DNA from: Gemmatimonadota bacterium
Lineage (GTDB): Bacteria > GCA-2686955
Assembly (NCBI GenBank): GCA_026991065.1
Contig: JALXCG010000146.1
Span: 1 to 7,920, forward strand
DNA: 7,920 bases
Direction of reading: 5' to 3'
Positions 1-6,223 of this stretch are shown here, piece after piece (position 1 is the stretch's first letter; every line of letters begins with the position of its first letter). The notes below the pieces were generated by a model. The model was not told where the DNA came from, did no database searches, and was given only the letters and a program-made list of their open reading frames with translations. A program made the position numbers and the translations under genes.

Positions 1-964
1 GATCATATTGCACCGGGTCGTGGATCCGCTCCGGCAGGAACTCGATGCCGCCATCGACGCGCCGCCAGCGCGGTTCGACGATCCCGCGGCGCACCAACTC
101 AGCGGCGAGGGCGATGAATGGGTTGCGCTCATGTTCCAGTTGCAGGCTGCCGAGGCGTGCGTAGGCGGTCTCTTCGCCGTGGGTGTAGTCCCAGAAATCC
201 TGACTCAGGGTGGCGCTTTCGGCGGCGCCGTCGCGTACCCCGCCGTCCCACCAGTCCATGTAGTTGGCGTGGGTCCAGGGCAGCCGCAGGAGGCCCGGGA
301 GATAGAGGGTCCAACCGAGGGTATCCTCCAGCATCACCGCCAGGTGTTCCAGGGCGGTGCCGGCGGCCAGGGCTTCAGCGCTAACCTCGGGGTGTCCGAC
401 TGCGGCGTAGATCTCCACCAGGTCATCCGCGGGTAACCACCAAAACGGGTTTTCCAGGTAGCCGCCGCGCTGCTCCACTTGGACGAAGATATCGGTGTTC
501 AGCTCTATGTCGCCGTGGGGATCGGCGGCATCCGACTCCGCCATCGCCATGGTGAGGAAAGCGGTGTCGCCGAAGTGCCACTTCTCGTCGAAGATCGAGT
601 GGCTGCCGATGCCGCAGATGTAGACGAAGAGGCGCTCGGCGTGGCGATCCCAGGGCTGCTCGTAGTGACTCAGAAGGTGATCGAGAGCGGCGGTATAGAA
701 GGGCTCCCAATGGGCGGTTTCGGAAGCGTCGCTGTAGGCGGCGAAGGAGTAGCCCCAGTCGGGGTGGATGGAACCGACCCGGTAGGCCTGTGGATACTGG
801 CGCTTGAGGAGGCGGTAGAGTTCAGGATAGGTGTCGCGGTCGAGTTGAGCCCGGGACAGGTCGGCGGCGTGAAAGTGGGTGCTCACGCCGGCGGCGGCCG
901 CACTGCCGCAGAGAGCCAGGCCGGCGATGAGGAGGGTGGCTGGAGCGGAGACAGACAACGGCAT
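1..964 (-). CDS. Secreted zinc-dependent phospholipase C / GPI-PLD-like protein (3' end cut by window)
   Basis: The minus-strand frame is open from an ATG at 964 to the window edge (321 codons, C-terminus missing). Residues 1-25 are a Sec-type signal peptide with an alanine-rich end (about AAA|AG); the lone Cys19 is preceded by Leu, so it is not a good lipobox. The mature N-terminal part fits the zinc-dependent phospholipase C fold as seen in the N-terminal domain of GPI-specific phospholipase D. Likely zinc ligands are His30 or His32, Asp69 in HPDW, His85 in SETAHW, His122 and Asp126 and His130 in GIGSHSIFDEKWH, and His150 and Glu154. The H-x3-D-x3-H spacing resembles GPI-PLD rather than Bacillus PLC. 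The family hydrolyses phospholipid head groups or GPI anchors outside the cytoplasm; the actual substrate cannot be told here. The start is supported by GGAG (minus strand, 974-977), 9 nt upstream. It is divergent from the selenoprotein gene. Confidence 0.8.
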   Translation of the reverse strand, partial: MPLSVSAPATLLIAGLALCGSAAAAGVSTHFHAADLSRAQLDRDTYPELYRLLKRQYPQAYRVGSIHPDWGYSFAAYSDASETAHWEPFYTAALDHLLSHYEQPWDRHAERLFVYICGIGSHSIFDEKWHFGDTAFLTMAMAESDAADPHGDIELNTDIFVQVEQRGGYLENPFWWLPADDLVEIYAAVGHPEVSAEALAAGTALEHLAVMLEDTLGWTLYLPGLLRLPWTHANYMDWWDGGVRDGAAESATLSQDFWDYTHGEETAYARLGSLQLEHERNPFIALAAELVRRGIVEPRWRRVDGGIEFLPERIHDPVQYD

Positions 965-1168
965 AATGGAGGACTCCGGTAGAGGCGTGCTGGGAAGCTG
1001 TGAATGAAACCGGTGGAAGCTGATGAAAGCAGCGGTGTCGAACCAGCAGCGAAGCGAACGACGGCCAAGAGAGCATAACGCGCGGAGGAAAAGCGTGGGC
1101 GGAAGCCCGGAATCCGGCTGTCCGGCTGCAGCATGCGTGGGCACGCGTTTCTCCCGGTCGGGGCAATG

Positions 1169-1197
1169 TTGACACTGATCGGAGAGCGCCGTAGCCT
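1169..1197 (+). promoter_or_regulatory. Sigma70-type promoter for the selenoprotein-antiporter pair
   Basis: A perfect -35 hexamer TTGACA (1169-1174) is followed by a 17-nt spacer and a -10 hexamer TAGCCT (1192-1197), which keeps the most important T, A and final T of TATAAT. Transcription would begin near 1204 and give a leader of about 70 nt before the ATG at 1272. Orientation and distance fit the rightward gene. This is read from sequence only; whether FCB-type sigma factors use this consensus is uncertain. Confidence 0.55.
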
Positions 1198-1259
1198 TGC
1201 ACAATTGCATGCCGTGCCCGAGGTTTCCGCCGCGTGGCCTCCGATTGGTTTCCGCAACC

Positions 1260-1264
1260 GTGAG
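1260..1264 (+). promoter_or_regulatory. Weak ribosome binding site of the selenoprotein gene
   Basis: GTGAG lies 7 nt before the ATG at 1272. GTGA matches the 3' part of the extended Shine-Dalgarno sequence, but there is no GGAGG core. It supports the ATG at 1272 over the TTG at 1197, because only the former begins directly with a signal peptide. The site sits inside a 12-nt sequence that recurs in the SECIS-like hairpin downstream. Confidence 0.4.
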
Positions 1265-1271
1265 TTTTGTA

Positions 1272-3281
1272 ATGGCCAAATCCCTTTTTGCGACCCTCTC
1301 TTTTGCTTCTCTTCTGATCGCTCTACAGGGGCAGGCCGAGGCGGTACAGCGCGTGGTGCTGGCGGAGATCTTCACCAACTCCGGCTGACCCTCCTGTCCC
1401 GCAGCCAACCGTGAGTTGGACAGGTTGCAAGAGCAGTATCCCGGCGCGTTTCAGCCGATTCGTTACCACATGTCATGGCCGTCGCCGTTTGATCCCTTCT
1501 ATTTGGCGAATCCCGAAGAGGCCGATGCCCGGCGCACCTTCTACGGCGTGAACTATGTGCCGAATCTGTGGTACGACGGTGTCTCCAATCCAGGGGCGGT
1601 GGTTGATAACTACGAAACCGCTCTGCTGCAGCGGATGGAGGAATCGAGTCCGCTGGAACTGAGCGTGGAGATCGAGAACAGTTACGCCGCGATCACCGCA
1701 AACGCCGTCGACGAGTTGGGCGGGGATTTTCGTCTGCTGACCGTGCTGATCGAGAATCGCGCGGAGTTGGGCGGCAAAGAATACAACGAGGTGATGCGCA
1801 GCTTTGTCGGTGGAACGCGGGGAACGACGCTGGCGCTGAACCAGGGGGAGAGCTACTCCACGCTGCTGGATTTTGACGTGGCGCCGGAGTGGAATGCCGA
1901 CAATCTGGCGCTGGTGGTGTTTGCCCAGTTGGTGCAGGGCAAAGAGGTACTGCAATGCGCATCGACAGCGATCGCGTTTGATACACCGAAGCTGCAACTG
2001 GGCGAGGTGTCGGTGGATGATTCGGCCGCCGGCGACAATGATCAGCGGCTGGAGGGCGGAGAGTCGGCGGAGATCGTGCTGTCGCTGACAAACCTGGAAC
2101 CGTGGGCCGACGCCGCAGGGGTGCAGATCACCCTCTCAACCGAGGATCCGTCCTTGACCGTGACCGATGGCAGCGGCAGCATCGCCGCGATCGGGGCGGG
2201 CGAGAGCGGCAGCAACACGAGCGATCCCTTCGCCGTGGCCGTGGCGGCCGGCACGGAGCCGCATTGGGCGCTGCTCCATTTCGTGATTTCCGCCAATGAG
2301 GGGGCATTCGAGCGCGAGGCGGAGGCGCGGATTCTGCTCGGGCATCCGCGGGTTCTGCTGCTGGATGATGATGGTGGCGCGGAGTCGGAAGATGCCTATC
2401 AGGCGGCGCTGGACTCGTTGGGCGTGGTGTATGAGCAGTGGGATGTGGCGGCGTCGGGGCTGCCGTCCGGGGATTTCTATGATCGTGCCCAGGAGGTGAT
2501 CTGGTTTACCGGAGAGGTCGCCGGAGGTGGTTTTGATACCGCGGACTTGGCGCTGCTGCAAGCGGCGTTCGACGCTGGCAAGGGGCTCTATCTCTCCGGG
2601 CAGGAGAATGGTCAGGGGCTCAGCCAGATGCCGCTCTTGAGCGAGGTTTTCGGTGCCGAATGCGGCGGCCAGGGCGGCAGTCAGGTGGCCGAGGGCGAGG
2701 CCGGCGATCCGATCGGCGATGGATTGGCGCTGCTGCTGGAACACAATCCGATGACCTGCGAGACGCTGGTGGCGGTTGATGGTGGTGTGGAGATGCTGCA
2801 CTATCTGCCCGGTATGCAGGGCGCCGGAGTTCACAACGAAGTGGCCGGCGGCAAGCGCGCCGTGCTCACAGCGTTCGATTTTTCGGTGGTCAATGAGACC
2901 CAACGCGCGGGATTCATGGCGCCGATCCTGGAGTGGCTGGCGCAGCCCACCGGGGTCGCCGATGGTGATGGTTCCGGCGCCGGCGCGCCGGTGGCTCCGG
3001 CAACCGAGTTCGCCCTCTGGAATGCGCCCAATCCGTTCAATCCGATGACCACGATCAGCTATGCGCTGCCGGTCGCGGGGCGCGTGCGGTTGGCGGTCTA
3101 CTCGTTGCGTGGCGAGCTGGTGGCGACACTGGTGGATGCCCAGCAAGCCCCCGGCAGGTATAGCGTGAGTTGGTTCGGCAGGAGCCAGAGCGGCACAGCG
3201 GTGGCAAGCGGGGTTTACCTGCTTAATCTGGAAGAGAACGGAATCCGGCGGGGATCGCGGAAGATTGTCCTGCTCAAGTGA
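1272..3281 (+). CDS. Exported thioredoxin-like selenoprotein (UxxC) with FlgD-like C-terminal domain
   Basis: This is one 669-residue protein if the in-frame TGA at 1386-1388 is read as selenocysteine (residue 39). Residues 1-24 are a signal peptide ending AEA. Residues about 26-235 are thioredoxin-like, reminiscent of Omp28-type exported proteins: EIFTNSG precedes U39-P-S-C42, and the cis-Pro motif YVPNLWYDG (Pro97) follows. Residues about 240-358 look like a beta-rich CARDB/Ig-like module. Residues about 359-560 begin with LLLDDDGG and resemble the flavodoxin/amidotransferase-like domains of secreted multidomain proteins. Residues about 580-669 form an FlgD-like, T9SS-type C-terminal domain with NPFNP (587-591), which suggests surface delivery. 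The role is probably extracytoplasmic thiol-disulfide or peroxide chemistry; the substrate is unknown. The stop overlaps the antiporter start. Alternatives are a nonsense-mutated cysteine gene or a sequencing error. The UxxC position, the intact downstream frame and the SECIS-like hairpin argue for selenocysteine. Confidence 0.82.
1386..1388 (+). other. In-frame TGA, probable selenocysteine codon (residue 39)
   Basis: The TGA occupies the place of the first Cys in a thioredoxin-type CxxC motif, reading S-G-U-P-S-C-P. The frame before it (from 1272) and after it (to 3281) is the same, and both sides are parts of one fold. A one-base change of a Cys codon would also give TGA, but a random nonsense mutation would not be expected to hit the redox cysteine and carry a SECIS-like hairpin behind it. 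Confidence 0.82.
1393..1424 (+). promoter_or_regulatory. Bacterial SECIS-like stem-loop
   Basis: The upper stem CCAAC (1405-1409) pairs with GTTGG (1415-1419) around the loop CGTGA (1410-1414). The lower stem CCTGT (1393-1397) pairs with ACAGG (1420-1424), with a 7-nt bulge (1398-1404) on the 5' side only. The loop starts 22 nt after the TGA and has G at its second position followed by U, like the loop GU that SelB recognises in E. coli fdhF. Bacterial SECIS elements lie inside the coding sequence just after the UGA with a small G-containing apical loop, and this hairpin fits. The pairing is perfect in both arms; SelB binding is inferred. Confidence 0.75.
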
Positions 3282-4333
3282 TGTCTGTTGACCCGCTCGC
3301 TCTGCTGATCGATGAACATGGGCTGGCCGCGTATCTGGCCACGCTTTCCACTGCGTGGCTGCTGCTCATCATTGTTCTGACCATCCTCACCCTCTCCAAG
3401 GGGGCGGACTGGATGATCGAGGGCGTGGTGGCGCTGGCCCGGCGCACCGGCCTGCCAAGGATCGTCATCGGAGCGACCATCGTCTCTTTGGGCACCACCA
3501 TGCCGGAGGCATTCGTTTCGGTGATGGCGGCGTTCATGGGAGATCCCGGGCTGGCGCTGGGCAATGGCGTGGGGTCGATCATTGCCGATACCGGGCTGAT
3601 TTTCGGTGTCACCGCCCTGGTGGCGAAAGTGCCGGCCGATCGGTTCATCTTGAACCGGACCGGTTGGGTACAGTTGGCAGCGGCGCTGCTCCTGGTGCTC
3701 ATGGCGACGATCGCCCGCTTGGGAAGCGGCGCTGCCGAACCGGTGCTGGGGCGCGGTGTTGGTGTGTTCTTCCTGGTCTTGCTGCTGGCGTATCTCTACA
3801 TGTCCTATGTCTGGGCACGCGAGCACTCTCCCGGCGGCGCGGCAGCCGACCCTGACGAGGGGGCGCTGCCGTCGCTCCTGCGCAGCTTCGCAGAGATTGT
3901 CGGGGGGATCGGGCTGGTAATCTTGAGCGCCCGGGTGCTGGTGCCGGGGGCCGCGGAGGTGGCGGCTCGCTTTGGTGTTCCGCATGACGTGATCGCCGCC
4001 ACCATGGTGGCCTTCGGAACCTCGCTGCCGGAACTGGTCACGGCTCTGGCGGCGGTGCGCAAGGGGCATCCGGAGATCGCGGTGGGCAACGTAGTGGGCG
4101 CGGATGTGCTGAACTGCCTCTTTGTGATCGGCGCGGCGGCTTGCGCCAGTCCGCTGCAGATTCCACCGACCTTTTACACGTTCCACTTTCCCGCAATGGT
4201 GGCGATTCTGATCTCGTTTCGGATCTTCAGCATGCGGGCCGCGGGGGGCTATTTTCGCCGCTGGCACGGCGGCTGGCTCTTGTCCCTCTACTTGATCTAC
4301 ATCACGTTGCAGTTCGTGGCGACGCACCAGTAG
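3281..4333 (+). CDS. Na+/Ca2+ antiporter, CaCA family (YrbG-like)
   Basis: This is a 350-residue integral membrane protein with about ten hydrophobic segments and the two inverted alpha-repeats of the CaCA superfamily. Repeat 1 has GATIVSLGTTMPEA (about 64-77, Glu76) followed by GNGVGSIIADTG (94-105). Repeat 2 has AATMVAFGTSLPEL (239-252, Glu251) followed by GNVVGADVLN (269-278). The two Glu residues and the Asp in GAD match cation ligands of known exchangers. In repeat 1 the usual Asn of GSN is Ile, with Asp a few residues later. The protein should exchange Ca2+ for Na+ across the inner membrane. An acidic, Pro/Gly-rich loop (about 182-198) separates the halves. The ATG at 3281 overlaps the upstream TGA (TGATG), implying translational coupling to the selenoprotein; GTG at 3278 is an alternative start. 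The stop is TAG. Confidence 0.92.
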   Translation: MSVDPLALLIDEHGLAAYLATLSTAWLLLIIVLTILTLSKGADWMIEGVVALARRTGLPRIVIGATIVSLGTTMPEAFVSVMAAFMGDPGLALGNGVGSIIADTGLIFGVTALVAKVPADRFILNRTGWVQLAAALLLVLMATIARLGSGAAEPVLGRGVGVFFLVLLLAYLYMSYVWAREHSPGGAAADPDEGALPSLLRSFAEIVGGIGLVILSARVLVPGAAEVAARFGVPHDVIAATMVAFGTSLPELVTALAAVRKGHPEIAVGNVVGADVLNCLFVIGAAACASPLQIPPTFYTFHFPAMVAILISFRIFSMRAAGGYFRRWHGGWLLSLYLIYITLQFVATHQ

Positions 4334-4349
4334 GAGCCTGTCGCGTGGT

Positions 4350-4395
4350 GGGGTCATGGAGAGCGGGGAGTGGAACAGATGCTCTCTGTTACCCC
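4350..4395. terminator. Hairpin between convergent genes, possible two-way terminator
   Basis: Arm 4350-4363 pairs with arm 4382-4395: GGGGT with ACCCC and GAGAG with CTCTC, joined by A-T and G-T pairs with one mismatch, around an 18-nt loop. A smaller alternative hairpin (AACAGA 4374-4379 / TCTGTT 4385-4390) uses part of the same sequence. It lies between the antiporter stop at 4333 and the kinase-like gene's stop at 4389. Neither side has a T-tract, so it is not a classical intrinsic terminator. Confidence 0.35.
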
Positions 4396-6140
4396 TTCGG
4401 GCGCAGAAGAATCGACTCCGAGGCCATGAGGCGCAACGGGAAGGGCGACGGGGAATCAAGGTAGGGTGCGTCGGGGAAGTATTTGCGGGCGTCGGTGATC
4501 TCCGTAAGGATCTCCTCGTTGAGACCGGTGTCGATGAGCTTTCGAGCGACCCGAATATACTCGTCGTGAATCATCAGGAGGGCGCGTTCGCTACTGCGCT
4601 CCTTGCTCGGTATCTCCTTCAGGTCAAAAAACTCGGAGACGCTCTGCGGAGCCTTGAGGATCAAGACCGGGCGCAGCTGTTCATCGTTTTCGATGCGACC
4701 ACGGGTCGCCGCGAGATAGAACATCGGAGAAAGGTCTTCGTGCGAGATGTTCCAGTGACGCTCGTAAGGTTTGTGGGAGAAGAGGTCGACCCGGTTGGTG
4801 GGGGTGACGCTGATGATGAAGATGCTGCCCCGGTGTTCCGCCTTGGAGTTGACGAAGTCCTCATAAACCAGCCGCCCGCACTGCTCGCGGGAAGTTGGTG
4901 CACTGTTTCCCCCGGCCGAAGGCGTGGCCACGCCAGCGTTGGAACCGTCGGCCGCGCCGGCTCGTGGTGCCGATGCCGTGACCGCGGTAGTGGCTGTGCC
5001 GGTTGGGCCTGGTGACGGCTGCTCGCCGCCGGGAGCGGCATGATCTCCGGACAGAACCTGGATCTCATATTTCTGGCAGCGGGAGGGACGCTGGGCGGAA
5101 GGCTTGGCGTCGGGATGGAACGGAAGGCAGACCGTAACAGTGGTACCTTTGCCGATCTCACTGCGGATTTTCAAAGTACCGTCGAGTTCGGCGATGGTGC
5201 GCCGCACATAGACGAAGCCCAGCGAGTGAAGTTCGCCGTCGAGTGTGGGTTTGTCCGCGCAGAGCTGCGCGATCTTGGCTTCGCTCATGCCGTTGCCGGT
5301 ATCGCAGACGTTCAGGCAAACCCGGTTGTCCGCCGTGCGCTTGACGTCAACTTTCAAGACACCGAACTTCTGCGCCGCCATGGCGTCGACCGCGTTCATG
5401 ACAAGATTGAAGTACATGCGGCGGAAACGATGGCGGTTCCCATGGATCACGGCTGACTCGAGATCCTGCAGCTGCAGCTCGACGCGCGAACTGCTCTTCT
5501 CCATCACGTAGCCGTAGACGACGTGGCGAGTGAATTCGCGGACGTCGTGGGCGATGTCGAAATACTCGAGTGCGTTGGCGTCGTTCAGATCATTCAGGAA
5601 ATGCTCGATCCGGTAGTAGACACCACAGATCCAGCGGATGCTGTTGCGGTAGTGGTTGCGCGCGCGGACCGAGCGGGCATGCTCCGGAAGAAAGGTCAGT
5701 ACCTTGTCGAAACGGCCCCAAAGAGGGTTGAGGATCAGCTCACATAGATCGTAGATGCGACCGATGTAGGTCTTTCCGGCCGCCAGAATGGTGTCCGGCG
5801 GCGAGAAACTGCGCACCGCATTGCTGTAGTCGCGAAAAGCGCGACGCACTTCGATGGCTCGTTCTTTTAGTTCCTGCAGATCGGCACCATGGAGCACTTG
5901 CGCCTGAGCAACGTCGAAGATCTCCAGATCGGTGTTCAGGGTGACGTGGAAGTGGATGACCTCGTTGATGAAGGGCTCGACCCGAAGGTCGTGAATCAGG
6001 AACTTGATCTCCGCTACCTCTCGCTTGATGCCTTCGTTGTAGTCGATCATGAGTTGGGACGTGCCCCTTTCGACAAGGCTTTCGGCGGGTTCCCGGGAGA
6101 GCGCGGCGGCGGGCGGAGAGTGACGCCGCGATAACAGCAT
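4389..6140 (-). CDS. Cytoplasmic histidine-kinase-like ATPase with unknown C-terminal domain
   Basis: This is a 583-residue protein without signal peptide or membrane segments. About residues 216-341 are a HATPase_c (GHKL) domain: N-box NLVMNAVDAM (245-254, Mg-binding Asn249), G1 box DTGNGM (280-285), a degenerate G2 box around HSLGF (305-309), and GKGTTVTV (330-337) in the last strands. The preceding 200 residues are mostly helical and His-rich, but I see no standard H-box, so the phosphoacceptor is unidentified. A Pro/Ala/Gly/Thr-rich linker (about 350-420) leads to a C-terminal domain (about 421-583) that I do not recognise. There is no receiver domain and no response regulator next door, so its partner is unknown. 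The start is uncertain: ATG at 6140, TTG at 6146, or ATG at 6050, where conserved-looking sequence begins. None has a well-placed Shine-Dalgarno; GGAG directly abuts the ATG at 6140. It lies downstream of thiD on the same strand, after a hairpin. Confidence 0.82.
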   Translation of the reverse strand: MLLSRRHSPPAAALSREPAESLVERGTSQLMIDYNEGIKREVAEIKFLIHDLRVEPFINEVIHFHVTLNTDLEIFDVAQAQVLHGADLQELKERAIEVRRAFRDYSNAVRSFSPPDTILAAGKTYIGRIYDLCELILNPLWGRFDKVLTFLPEHARSVRARNHYRNSIRWICGVYYRIEHFLNDLNDANALEYFDIAHDVREFTRHVVYGYVMEKSSSRVELQLQDLESAVIHGNRHRFRRMYFNLVMNAVDAMAAQKFGVLKVDVKRTADNRVCLNVCDTGNGMSEAKIAQLCADKPTLDGELHSLGFVYVRRTIAELDGTLKIRSEIGKGTTVTVCLPFHPDAKPSAQRPSRCQKYEIQVLSGDHAAPGGEQPSPGPTGTATTAVTASAPRAGAADGSNAGVATPSAGGNSAPTSREQCGRLVYEDFVNSKAEHRGSIFIISVTPTNRVDLFSHKPYERHWNISHEDLSPMFYLAATRGRIENDEQLRPVLILKAPQSVSEFFDLKEIPSKERSSERALLMIHDEYIRVARKLIDTGLNEEILTEITDARKYFPDAPYLDSPSPFPLRLMASESILLRPKG

Positions 6141-6145
6141 CTCCA

Positions 6146-6174
6146 AGCAAACAACAGAAATAGCAAGATTGCAA
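6146..6174 (-). promoter_or_regulatory. Weak promoter candidate for the kinase-like gene
   Basis: On the minus strand a -35-like TTGCAA (6169-6174) and a -10-like TTTGCT (6146-6151) are 17 nt apart in an AT-richer patch, after the thiD terminator-like hairpin. Matches to consensus are only 4/6 and 3/6. If used, transcription would begin about at the ATG at 6140, making that start leaderless or favouring the internal ATG at 6050. Confidence 0.22.
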
Positions 6175-6201
6175 GTGTTCGGTGGTGCGATTCCCTGGAA
6201 A

Positions 6202-6222
6202 TCGGCATCCTCCCGATGCCGA
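6202..6222 (-). terminator. Terminator-like hairpin after thiD
   Basis: A perfect 8-bp stem (TCGGCATC 6202-6209 and GATGCCGA 6215-6222 on the plus strand) with a 5-nt loop lies immediately beyond the thiD TAA at 6224-6226. On the minus strand it is followed only by a short run, ATTTCC, so intrinsic termination would be modest. Its position and strength suggest it separates thiD from the kinase-like gene. Confidence 0.5.
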
Positions 6223-6223
6223 G

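Larger units (their letters stand above)
965..1271. other. Divergent intergenic region
   Basis: This 307-nt spacer separates the leftward phospholipase-like gene from the rightward selenoprotein gene. Frames that cross it show no recognisable protein and read as shadows. It holds a clear rightward promoter (1169-1197), a roughly 70-nt leader, and the leftward ribosome binding site at 974-977. I found no convincing leftward promoter; the best -10-like hexamer, TATGCT on the minus strand, lacks a matching -35. Confidence 0.7.

Noticed and set aside
479-982. 167-codon plus-strand frame opposite the phospholipase-like gene
   Set aside because: It is a Gly/Val/Glu-rich shadow with no motif, while the minus strand encodes a signal peptide and a full zinc-ligand set.
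1386-1388. TGA reassigned to Trp or Gly (genetic code 4 or 25)
   Set aside because: Neighbouring frames use TGA as a stop. Reading TGA as sense would run this gene past 3279 into out-of-frame antiporter sequence with several more TGA codons. GC content is also high, unlike most code-4/25 lineages.
2136-3146. 336-codon open frame on the minus strand inside the selenoprotein gene
   Set aside because: It is antisense to a well-supported multidomain protein and its translation is His/Arg/Gln-rich with no recognisable motif, as expected of a shadow in GC-rich DNA.
1416-3281. Separate gene starting at TTG 1416, right after the TGA
   Set aside because: No Shine-Dalgarno precedes it, it would begin in the middle of a thioredoxin fold without its active site or a signal peptide, and the same frame continues upstream to a good start and signal peptide.
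1386-3281. Pseudogene or nonsense-mutated cysteine protein
   Set aside because: Considered seriously. The remaining 630 codons are intact with no other stop or frameshift, the TGA hits the catalytic Cys position exactly, and a SECIS-like hairpin is present, so selenocysteine is the better explanation; read-level confirmation would settle it.
3215-4459. 414-codon minus-strand frame across the antiporter gene
   Set aside because: The translation is rich in Arg, Gln and His without any domain, and it lies opposite the clear CaCA antiporter.
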